A stretch of 10,883 bases of DNA, taken from positions 1 to 10,883 of the forward strand of contig CAJMAO010000053.1 in the NCBI GenBank assembly GCA_905211345.1. The letters are read 5' to 3'. Under the pieces are notes generated by a model, which made no database searches, was not told the origin of the DNA, and saw nothing but the letters and a program-made list of their open reading frames with translations. The first letter of the stretch is position 1. The number at the start of each line of letters is the position of its first letter. A program made the translations under genes and the position numbers. Below, one piece after another: positions 5,582-10,883 of the stretch. The stretch comes from an uncultured Prevotella sp. (GTDB lineage: Bacteria; Bacteroidota; Bacteroidia; Bacteroidales; Bacteroidaceae).

Positions 5582-6058
5582 TCACTTGTCCTCGTCAGTT
5601 TGTCCCTTGGCTGCCGCCTGCTTCTCAAACAGTATCTGCGCAGCCAGCTCGGCTATGTCGTCCTTGTTCTCTATTATCACGTTCATGGTCTTGGCCGCCT
5701 TGCGTATCTCCGCCTTCTGCCAGCTCTTTTCCATCACGCTCTTGAACTCGCAGAACACGCAGTAGGCTGCCCACAGCATCGAGAACGCCGGGAACGGCAC
5801 CACAACGCACGCTATCAGGTCGATGCCAACCAGCACCATGTACGGCGTGAAATATTTCGTGGCCTTCGCTGCCGTCATCTTCAGGCCCTGCGACGTGCGG
5901 GCCACGCCGTTGCGCTTGGCCTTGGCCAGCCCGGCTATGAAGTCCACGGCCATAGCCGTCAGCATCACGGCCACGCTCAACGTTATCAGCACGATGTGCA
6001 GGTATAGATGATCGTGCACGAAATCCTCCACCGTCGTCGTTATCGTAATCGTTTCCAT
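5582..6058 (-). CDS. Phage holin (phage_holin_4 / TcdE-like family)
   Basis: This small inner-membrane protein is predicted to permeabilise the membrane at lysis and let out the lysozyme encoded next to it. It has three hydrophobic segments at about 20-44, 72-88 and 90-104. The family motif DFIAGLAKAKRNG is at 39-51, followed by a polar amphipathic C-terminus (about 105-158) rich in Lys, Glu and Asp. The ATG at 6058 (158 residues) is preferred over a TTG two codons upstream. AAGGA lies about 12 nt before it. A terminator hairpin (6079-6119) separates it from the NYN gene upstream, so its expression depends on readthrough or antitermination from the late promoter, or on an unseen promoter. Confidence 0.85.
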   Translation of the reverse strand: METITITTTVEDFVHDHLYLHIVLITLSVAVMLTAMAVDFIAGLAKAKRNGVARTSQGLKMTAAKATKYFTPYMVLVGIDLIACVVVPFPAFSMLWAAYCVFCEFKSVMEKSWQKAEIRKAAKTMNVIIENKDDIAELAAQILFEKQAAAKGQTDEDK

Positions 6059-6078
6059 AATCAATCAGTCCTTGTCAT

Positions 6079-6119
6079 AAAAAAGCGGCGAACCCTTGAC
6101 TTGTGGGTCGCCGCTTTTT
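6079..6119 (-). terminator. Intrinsic terminator of the NYN gene
   Basis: On the minus strand AAAAAGCGGCGACCC (6119 to 6105) pairs with GGGTTCGCCGCTTTTTT (about 6095 to 6079) with a single bulge, ending in U6. It starts 12 bp after the NYN stop codon and ends 21 bp before the holin start. It is a near copy of the hairpin at 4832-4869. Confidence 0.85.
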
Positions 6120-6130
6120 ACTTTTCAATG

Positions 6131-6841
6131 TTATTTATGCCTTTTCGGTATTTTCCTTTCCTCTTTCTTTTTCCGCATCGGAGTAACGCTTTTTATTCCG
6201 TCTATATGTTCAAATAATAATGGTTCTACGTTTGCCCTCATAGGGTCAAGTATGAAATCAATACCTTCCCTTCTCGCCAATTTTGCCGCAGGAACAAAAT
6301 CTGAATCGCCTGAAAATAAGACTATCGTATCAACAAAACGCTTCAATGCGAGTGAAGCTATGTCAACACCTATTTTCATATCTATCCCTTTTTGTTTTAT
6401 ATCTAAGTAGACATCATTCTCGGCCAAATCTTCAAATGACGTTTTCTTGTCAAGCAAATCTCTTACAACTCTCGGTCTTATAAGCCATTTACCATTGTCT
6501 TTTAACGTACCCATACGTAATGCCACTTTCCTTTTTCGTTTCAATGCGTTAAATAAATCCATTTTAAACTTATATTCGTCTGTTTGCTTAAAATCGACAC
6601 AACGTTTGCTTATAGGGTTATGGTGCTTCTTATCTAATGGGTAACAATCGTAATAGAATATTCTGTACAATGTGTTTTTCGCTCCTACATGTTTCATTGC
6701 CATTGTATAAAGCATGTCTGCGATGTCTTCACCTTTCATATTGCCGTCTTTATTATATAAGGCATTAAAACGCTTAATGAAAAATCCTCCGTCAATCATT
6801 ACGGCAACCTTTACAGGAGGATAGCTTGTTTCCTTTCCCAT
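6131..6841 (-). CDS. NYN/LabA-like (DUF88) PIN-fold ribonuclease, prophage moron
   Basis: A 236-residue NYN-domain protein, a PIN-like fold of metal-dependent ribonucleases. Acidic active-site elements are Asp17 in KVAVMIDGGFF, Asp160 in MKIGVDIASLA, and Asp179/Asp181 in VLFSGDSDFVPA, in the order expected for the fold. A basic tail (about 223-236, MRKKKEERKIPKR) could bind RNA. The gene interrupts the late structural-lysis order, is much AT-richer than its neighbours and lacks an SD-like sequence. It has its own Bacteroidota promoter (6960-6990) and terminator (6079-6119). These features suggest an accessory gene expressed in the lysogen. Its substrate is unknown; superinfection defence, toxin activity or RNA processing are all possible. 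A structured leader RNA lies between promoter and start codon. Confidence 0.85.
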   Translation of the reverse strand: MGKETSYPPVKVAVMIDGGFFIKRFNALYNKDGNMKGEDIADMLYTMAMKHVGAKNTLYRIFYYDCYPLDKKHHNPISKRCVDFKQTDEYKFKMDLFNALKRKRKVALRMGTLKDNGKWLIRPRVVRDLLDKKTSFEDLAENDVYLDIKQKGIDMKIGVDIASLALKRFVDTIVLFSGDSDFVPAAKLARREGIDFILDPMRANVEPLLFEHIDGIKSVTPMRKKKEERKIPKRHK

Positions 6842-6863
6842 TGTATATGATTACATTAATTAA

Positions 6864-6951
6864 ACAAAAAAGCTCAAGGGTAGGCACACCCATTATCAAG
6901 AATAAGCGGCGTTATGGAGCTGCTTCCGAGTGTGCGTAGCCATGAGCATAA
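6864..6951 (-). ncRNA. Structured leader RNA with intrinsic terminator upstream of the NYN gene
   Basis: Transcription from the promoter at 6960-6990 would start near 6951. The RNA then forms a 20-bp imperfect stem: the arm at 6947-6928 (GCTCATGGCTACGCACACTC) pairs with the arm at 6891-6872 with three mismatches and one wobble. A 36-nt apical part contains a nested hairpin (AAGCAGC with GCCGCTT). The stem is followed directly by U6 (6871-6866), the geometry of an intrinsic terminator, 25 bp before the NYN ATG. It could be an attenuator or a separate RNA of about 85 nt whose readthrough gives NYN mRNA. No known riboswitch or RNA family is recognised. Confidence 0.55.
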
Positions 6952-6959
6952 TCGTAATG

Positions 6960-6990
6960 CAAATATACGATTTTTTTCTAATGCAACAAA
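6960..6990 (-). promoter_or_regulatory. Bacteroidota promoter of the leader RNA/NYN gene
   Basis: On the minus strand TTTG (6990 to 6987), a 19-bp spacer and TATATTTG (6967 to 6960) match the -33 and -7 consensus exactly. With the plus-strand promoter at 4204-4236 it is one of only two full-consensus promoters that I find inside the prophage. Confidence 0.75.
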
Positions 6991-7065
6991 CGCAGCATGG
7001 AAATATTTTATTTTAATTAACAAAAACATAGATATTAGCATTTGTTTCTTTCTGCTTTCTTAACG

Positions 7066-7093
7066 GCAACCCACAATGTCAAAGAACGCCTTT
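7066..7093. repeat. Dispersed 28-nt module, copy 2
   Basis: Same as 4939-4966 except one base. After the shared CGCCTTT the sequence continues GTTTAAGTGAAAAGG, so the 3' hairpin (CCTTT/AAAGG) is kept although its loop and flanks differ from copy 1. This suggests that the structure is retained. Confidence 0.7.
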
Positions 7094-7113
7094 GTTTAAG
7101 TGAAAAGGTAAAA

Positions 7114-7160
7114 GTGAAGAACGAAAAATCCAAATCTCCAGCAGGTAACGGATTCTTCAC
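7114..7160 (-). terminator. Probable terminator after the 289-residue tail-associated gene
   Basis: On the minus strand GTGAAGAA (7160 to 7153) pairs with TTCTTCAC (7121 to 7114), with an inner TCC/GGA match, followed by TTTT. It lies about 48 bp after the stop codon at 7208. Confidence 0.45.
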
Positions 7161-7204
7161 TCTTAATTCTTAATTCTTAACTCTTAACTCTTAATTCTTA
7201 ACTC
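7157..7204. repeat. AT-rich TTAATTCTTAACTC repeat following a stop codon
   Basis: Seven imperfect units of (C/A)TCTTAATTCTTAA or CTTAACTC type run up to 3 bp from the stop codon of the minus-strand gene ending at 7208. The same units build the inverted repeat between cstA and tnaA (495-588). Weaker forms follow the stops at 5078 and 9359. Confidence 0.7.
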
Positions 7205-7207
7205 CCA

Positions 7208-8077
7208 TCAACTCCCCTTGCTTGTCACGAGGAATAAGTCCATCGCCGGGGCCGCCTTTGGCAAAGCCACTACCAGAGGGCGCACGTACTCCTGCAAACC
7301 GTCCGAACCGGTCCGCTGCACGGGCAGCCCGAATATGCCAATTTCCAAGCCGTTGTTGTCGGTTATCAGGCTGTACTCCATTATCGGGTTCGTCGCGTGA
7401 GTCTCCACTAGGCACAGCATCTGGTCTTCGCCCAAGTCGAACAGTTTCGTCACCGACACGCTTTTCAGCCCCGACACACCTTCCATCTGTATTATATCGT
7501 CTAGCGAAGCAAAGTCAAGCTCCTCGCGGACTATCTCGGGTTCTTCGTGCGGCAACGCCTGCCCGCCGATGGCTTCCACCGCCTCGTCCAGCGTAACGTA
7601 CTGGAAGCCCAACGCATAGTAATACACAAGCCCGTCCGTCGAGACCTTGTACACAACGCCCTGCGGCATATCCATCTCGTCGCCCGGAAACAGCTCGTCC
7701 AACAGGTTCTCCACTGCTTCATTATTCTGACCTGAACCGCCGATTATGGAAGAATTCAACGCCTCCACGAACTCCGCCTTGCTGCCCTGAAGCGCCGCCA
7801 CGTTTATCTCGCCTCCAACCGCTCCTGCCAGTAGTGACTTCAGCGCGAAATAGTACTTATTTTTGGTGGGTTTGCCGGGCGTTGACGGACCGGGCACTAC
7901 TATCAGGTACAGCTCCGTGGTCGCGCCGTGTACAGCGCTGACGTGGTTCACTTCGGAACTCATCGAAAATCTGATGCTCCTGCCAGTAAGGTCTATCACC
8001 GTATACCTCGTAGCGAACCTATCTTTGCACTTGCCCCACATCGTGGCAACGCCGTCCTTGTCTAAGTATTTCGTCAT
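7208..8077 (-). CDS. Putative phage tail/tail-fibre-associated protein
   Basis: A 289-residue protein of unknown exact function. The first 16 residues (MTKYLDKDGVATMWGK) share a module with the neighbouring gene's MSKYLNLTGLERLWGK. Both resemble a YLDLTGLxxFWxKVK leader that I associate with gut-phage tail-fibre proteins. A second shared motif, GVVYKVSTDG (about 140-149), matches GLYKISTDG in the neighbour. A Gly/Ser/Pro-rich linker is at about 63-74. No enzyme motif, signal peptide or membrane helix is visible. It lies between tail genes and the NYN gene and is probably a virion adsorption component. The start is supported by AAGAGG just upstream. A long hairpin (8102-8146) separates it from the preceding gene. 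Confidence 0.6.
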   Translation of the reverse strand: MTKYLDKDGVATMWGKCKDRFATRYTVIDLTGRSIRFSMSSEVNHVSAVHGATTELYLIVVPGPSTPGKPTKNKYYFALKSLLAGAVGGEINVAALQGSKAEFVEALNSSIIGGSGQNNEAVENLLDELFPGDEMDMPQGVVYKVSTDGLVYYYALGFQYVTLDEAVEAIGGQALPHEEPEIVREELDFASLDDIIQMEGVSGLKSVSVTKLFDLGEDQMLCLVETHATNPIMEYSLITDNNGLEIGIFGLPVQRTGSDGLQEYVRPLVVALPKAAPAMDLFLVTSKGS

Positions 8078-8101
8078 AACCTCTTGTTTTTTTCAAGTCA
8101 A

Positions 8102-8146
8102 GAGTGAAAGCCCGGCCACCCTGCCGGGTGTTCGGGCTTTTCACTC
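8102..8146. terminator. Long stable hairpin between two tail genes
   Basis: GAGTGAAAGCCCGGCCACCC (8102-8121) and GGGTGTTCGGGCTTTTCACTC (8126-8146) form a stem of about 20 bp with one bulge, two mismatches and a 4-nt loop (TGCC). On the minus strand no U-tract follows directly, so termination is likely inefficient; it could instead be an RNA-processing or stability element. Confidence 0.6.
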
Positions 8147-8161
8147 CTCGTTATCCACTTG

Positions 8162-8872
8162 TCACACGCATATCTCGTCTATCTCACCGTCGCTTATCGC
8201 CTCGTCCGCCGTCGCGCCAGTGGCAACGCCGTCCAGCTTCGACTTGTCCTCCTTGGCCATCAGGCCGTCGGCCGAAGTCGTGGCCTTGCCGTAAGTCGTG
8301 TCCTGCGCCGGTATGCCAAGTGCCGTGATGTCATCCTTGGTCACGGCAACAGCCGACTTCACGTGCGACTGACCGTCGGTCGAAATCTTGTACAGACCTT
8401 CCGCCTTGTCCGCCGCCGAGCCCGCCGGATGGGTGTAGTTGCTCAGCCCGTCCAGCTTCGCCTTGTCCGAAGCCGACATCGCGCCCGCCTTCTTGGCCGA
8501 GGCCAAGTCGGTGAACTTCACGTAGTTCGTAAGGTCCACGGCCGCCTTGTATTCACCCAGCTTCTCCCACTTCGAGTCTACGTAGATATACTCCGTGTAT
8601 GTGTTCTGCGTTCCACTCTCGGCAGAGAGCACAAGGTAAATCTTGTCCTCGTTGATGTCGCTATCCGGCAGGCTCTCCACTACCTTGTACAGGCTCAGGT
8701 CAAGCTCGGGAAGCTGGCTCTGGGGTACCTTGCCGTCCGCGCCCAGCGTGGCTACGCCGTTCGCCTGCCCCTTTTCTGTTGATTTCACACACTTGCCCGT
8801 CTCAGTGGCGACGAGCCCCTTCACTTTGCCCCATAATCTCTCGAGGCCGGTCAAATTCAAATACTTTGACAT
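8162..8872 (-). CDS. Putative phage tail-fibre protein
   Basis: A 236-residue fibre-like protein. It begins with the MSKYLNLTGLERLWGKVK module (1-18). ANGVATLGADGKVPQSQLP (about 37-55) follows, a common phage tail-fibre repeat. Two copies of a G-(A/L)-M-x-x-x-D-K-x-K-L-D-G unit are at about 130-142 and 203-215. The second is followed by VATGATADE. The C-terminus is AISDGEIDEICV, similar to the end of the preceding gene product (MDEIDAVLI). Such repeats form trimeric beta-rich shafts in tail fibres, so a role in host recognition is inferred. No catalytic motif is visible. The start has AGGAAT upstream. A GGGC-GTAAA-GCCC hairpin lies in the leader (8918-8930). Confidence 0.7.
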   Translation of the reverse strand: MSKYLNLTGLERLWGKVKGLVATETGKCVKSTEKGQANGVATLGADGKVPQSQLPELDLSLYKVVESLPDSDINEDKIYLVLSAESGTQNTYTEYIYVDSKWEKLGEYKAAVDLTNYVKFTDLASAKKAGAMSASDKAKLDGLSNYTHPAGSAADKAEGLYKISTDGQSHVKSAVAVTKDDITALGIPAQDTTYGKATTSADGLMAKEDKSKLDGVATGATADEAISDGEIDEICV

Positions 8873-8968
8873 GATTCCTAATGTTTTTAATTGGTTAATT
8901 TATAATTGATTATTGCAGGGCTTTACGCCCGTTTTAGTTTTTAATTGTTTTATTTTTTACAGTTTTTA

Positions 8969-9325
8969 TCATATCAACACGGCATCTATCTCATCCATGG
9001 TTATCTCCTCACATGAACACGTACAGCCACCAGAAGAACTTCCAAAACCATCCACAGCCAGCGTCTTCGCCGCCGTCACCTCGCTGCCGCTCTCCACCGT
9101 CACAGTCATGCCCGCGGGCACGCACGCCTTGAACAGCACGTCCTTGCCGCCCTCGTAGCTCGTCCATGACGCTATCGCCTTCCTCTCCATGCCCTCGATG
9201 TTCGCGTACACGTTCAGCCAGCCGCCGCCCTTGCGCTTCAGCTGCACCACAGTGTCGCCACCTGACGTGTAGCTAGCCGTCCACACGCCGCCTTTTTCCG
9301 TAAAACTCAATGCCGTTGCCCCCAT
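8969..9325 (-). CDS. Small phage structural protein of unknown function
   Basis: 118 residues, not recognised. The N-terminal part (about 1-90) is rich in Gly, Ser, Thr, Val and Trp with alternating hydrophobics, consistent with a beta-sandwich. A Cys-containing linker SSSGGCTCSCEE (about 95-106) follows, then the C-terminal tail ITMDEIDAVLI, which resembles the SDGEIDEICV end of the next gene. Position between a large tail protein and a fibre-like protein suggests a minor tail or baseplate/fibre component. The start is well supported by an AGGAG Shine-Dalgarno-like sequence 4 nt before the ATG. The gap to the upstream stop is 33 bp, so the genes are probably co-transcribed. Confidence 0.6.
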   Translation of the reverse strand: MGATALSFTEKGGVWTASYTSGGDTVVQLKRKGGGWLNVYANIEGMERKAIASWTSYEGGKDVLFKACVPAGMTVTVESGSEVTAAKTLAVDGFGSSSGGCTCSCEEITMDEIDAVLI

Positions 9326-9358
9326 GTCTCCTGATTTTTAAATTTTAATTGTTAATTC

Positions 9359-10882
9359 TTATATGTTCACTATCGCCGTGACGTAGGCGTAATACCGGGC
9401 CTTGTCAAACACCAACATCAAGGTCACTGCGTCGCCCGGGCTTATTTCGATAAAACTTAATTCCGTATCCGAGCCGCGGAACAATAAAGGATATTCGTTA
9501 TTCCCCTCTGCCGCGCCCTTATTACCTACAAGTCTGAACGTTTCATAACTACAGTGGCTGATAACGGTTATCGGTACGGCGAAAGGAGTGTTTTCGTTAG
9601 TCAAAAACAAAGCCTTTGACATGTTGTCGCGTGTAGGCAAGAATATCTTCTGCCCTGCAAACAACGCCGTCACAAATACCTTGTCGCCGTTAAGGTAGTC
9701 AATGTCAGATACGGAGTTTTCATCAACGGGCCTTATCTCGTTCACCTTGTAACCCGCCACGTAGCCGTTAAGCGCGCCGCTGCCTACGCCCGCGAACGCG
9801 AAGTTCCCGTCAGTGTTGCCGCTCACGTTGAAAAACACCCCTATGTTCGGGTTCACGAAAGGAGTGCCCCCATGGGCCGACGTGTCGTCCAGCCGCAGCA
9901 GGTACTTCAGGTTCAACGCCTCGTCCGTCACCCCCGCGCTCAACTTCCTGCTGCCGCCGTCGGTGAACTGTATGTTCCGTTTCGTCAGCGTCATAGCCCT
10001 GCCGCCGTCGCCCGAGTTGCCGCCTATGCTGTCCGCGCCTATGTCGAAGCCGCCTATGCGCCCACGCGTGAAGTTGCAGTCCCCCGTCCTGAAGTTCAGG
10101 TACAGGCGCGGGGCGAAGCTCCCGCTCAAGTCGTCGTCCCTCGGGTCCTCACCGTCGAACAGCGTGTAGTCCTCGCTCTCAATCAACCCTACAGTCCCCT
10201 GCCTGCTTATCATGTAGTCACCCATGAACACCGCGCCGCCCACCAGCGCGAACTCCGCCAGCAGCACCCGCGTCGCCAGCATCGACCAGTACTCGTAAGC
10301 GCGCCAGTGCGTACCGGCGTTCTCCCTCACGTCGTCAGCCGGGGCCACGGCCGAGTTACCGCTCACGGGATACGTCCACATGTACACCTTACCACCGTCC
10401 AGCAGCAGGTCGCCGTTCCTGAAAGTAAGCCCCGCGCTCCACGACTGCTCCTCGCGGGCGAAAGGCACCGGCGTCTCGTATGCCACCGTGAAATCAGCCG
10501 TCACCTTCAGCGCGCCGTCCCACAGCCCCCGGGCCGTAATCGAGTAAGGGGCCCTGCCCCTCACGGACACGCACTGCTCGAAGTCAGCCGACAAGTCAGC
10601 AGGGTTCGTGCCGTAGCTTTTCGACAATATCGCCTCGCCAGCCTCGTCCTTCAGCGTCACAAGCAGCGTCGAACCCTCCGCAGCCGCCCCCGCGCCGTTA
10701 CGCAGCGCCAGCCCCTCGCCCTTCAGCCCGCCGTAGGCCGTGCAAGCCACCACGGAGCCCGTCTCCAGCCACAGCGTCCACGACTCGCCGTCCTTGCCCG
10801 GGTCGCCGTGCATGCTGGCCGCGCTCGGCAGGTAAGCCGTCGCCTCCTTCCCCGTCTCCAGCTTCGGCCTGCACAGGTCGGC
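9359..10882 (-). CDS. Large phage tail/baseplate protein, C-terminal part (5' end outside window)
   Basis: The last 507 codons are present and the frame is open to the right edge; an ATG at 10813 is internal (preceding residues include RPKLETGKEATAYLPSAAS). A short collagen-like segment GDPGKDGESW occurs early, then beta-rich sequence. The motif VRENAGTHWRAYEYWSMLATRVLLAEFALVGG (long helix followed by Gly-rich turn) and NFRTGDCNFTRGRIGGFDIGADSIGG recall the C-terminal regions of large tail-tip or adhesin proteins of Bacteroides phages, from memory. No enzymatic motif is seen. It is the first of the tail genes visible here and is followed closely by the 118-residue gene. High GC compared with int and NYN suggests it belongs to the phage's core late genes. 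Confidence 0.7.
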   Translation of the reverse strand, partial: ADLCRPKLETGKEATAYLPSAASMHGDPGKDGESWTLWLETGSVVACTAYGGLKGEGLALRNGAGAAAEGSTLLVTLKDEAGEAILSKSYGTNPADLSADFEQCVSVRGRAPYSITARGLWDGALKVTADFTVAYETPVPFAREEQSWSAGLTFRNGDLLLDGGKVYMWTYPVSGNSAVAPADDVRENAGTHWRAYEYWSMLATRVLLAEFALVGGAVFMGDYMISRQGTVGLIESEDYTLFDGEDPRDDDLSGSFAPRLYLNFRTGDCNFTRGRIGGFDIGADSIGGNSGDGGRAMTLTKRNIQFTDGGSRKLSAGVTDEALNLKYLLRLDDTSAHGGTPFVNPNIGVFFNVSGNTDGNFAFAGVGSGALNGYVAGYKVNEIRPVDENSVSDIDYLNGDKVFVTALFAGQKIFLPTRDNMSKALFLTNENTPFAVPITVISHCSYETFRLVGNKGAAEGNNEYPLLFRGSDTELSFIEISPGDAVTLMLVFDKARYYAYVTAIVNI

Positions 10883-10883
10883 G

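Larger units (their letters stand above)
6991..7207. other. Intergenic region between the NYN promoter and the tail-associated gene
   Basis: No gene is visible. It contains AT-rich spacer, the second copy of the 28-nt module (7066-7093), a probable minus-strand terminator (7114-7160), and AT-rich TTAATTCTTAACTC repeats that begin next to the stop codon at 7208. Confidence 0.6.

Noticed and set aside
5579..6007. Plus-strand open frames opposite the holin and lysozyme
   Set aside because: His/Arg-rich shadow frames of GC-rich minus-strand genes, without family features.
8918..8930. GGGCGTAAAGCCC hairpin as a second copy of the small-RNA hairpin at 4269-4280
   Set aside because: The match is short, with one inserted base and different flanks; it may be chance.
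8913..9158. Plus-strand frames opposite the tail genes, and a diversity-generating retroelement target in this area
   Set aside because: The frames are shadows. No reverse transcriptase or template repeat is visible, so a retroelement claim is unsupported.

Overview
The window is a junction between a Bacteroidales (Bacteroidota) chromosome and the integrase-proximal end of an integrated tailed-phage genome. The host assignment rests on a Bacteroides-type tryptophanase, on promoters of the Bacteroidota form (TTTG, 19-21 bp, TAnnTTTG), and on an integrase of the Bacteroidota Arm-binding/SAM_5 type. The species cannot be resolved from the sequence. Only one end of the prophage is present; structural genes run off the right edge.

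Layout. 1-500: the 3' end of cstA (carbon-starvation/peptide or pyruvate transporter), plus strand. 495-588: a perfect 33-bp inverted repeat that ends cstA and the convergent tnaA. 590-1963: tryptophanase on the minus strand, with its own promoter. 1999-2744: no convincing gene; it holds a 22-nt-period array of GGCCGT hairpin repeats (2362-2493) and the promoter of a tRNA. 2745-2832: tRNA-Ser(GGA), whose 3' end is the probable integration site. 2914-2955: phased 10-11-nt repeats, then the integrase (2991-4160, plus strand). From 4378 to the right edge every protein gene is on the minus strand and converges on the integrase. In transcription order from the right these are a large partial tail protein, three small virion or tail-fibre-like proteins, a NYN/LabA-type nuclease, a holin, a GH24 lysozyme, and a probable unimolecular spanin.

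How the genes fit together. Holin, endolysin and spanin form a lysis cassette at the end of the late region, downstream of tail genes. The NYN nuclease gene interrupts this order. It is AT-rich, lacks a Shine-Dalgarno-like sequence and has its own Bacteroidota promoter and terminator, so it looks like a moron expressed in the lysogen.

The most interesting content is RNA-level. (1) An unannotated plus-strand transcript at about 4240-4374 has a textbook promoter, three hairpins (one GGGC-GUAA-GCCC with a GNRA loop) and a strong intrinsic terminator. (2) A structured leader of about 85 nt, ending in a U-tract terminator, lies between the NYN promoter and its start codon; this layout resembles a type III toxin-antitoxin locus or an attenuator. 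(3) Terminator-like hairpins sit just upstream of the spanin, holin and NYN start codons, and two of them are copies of one sequence. Related sequence modules are scattered through the prophage intergenic gaps. None of these RNA proposals can be confirmed from sequence alone.
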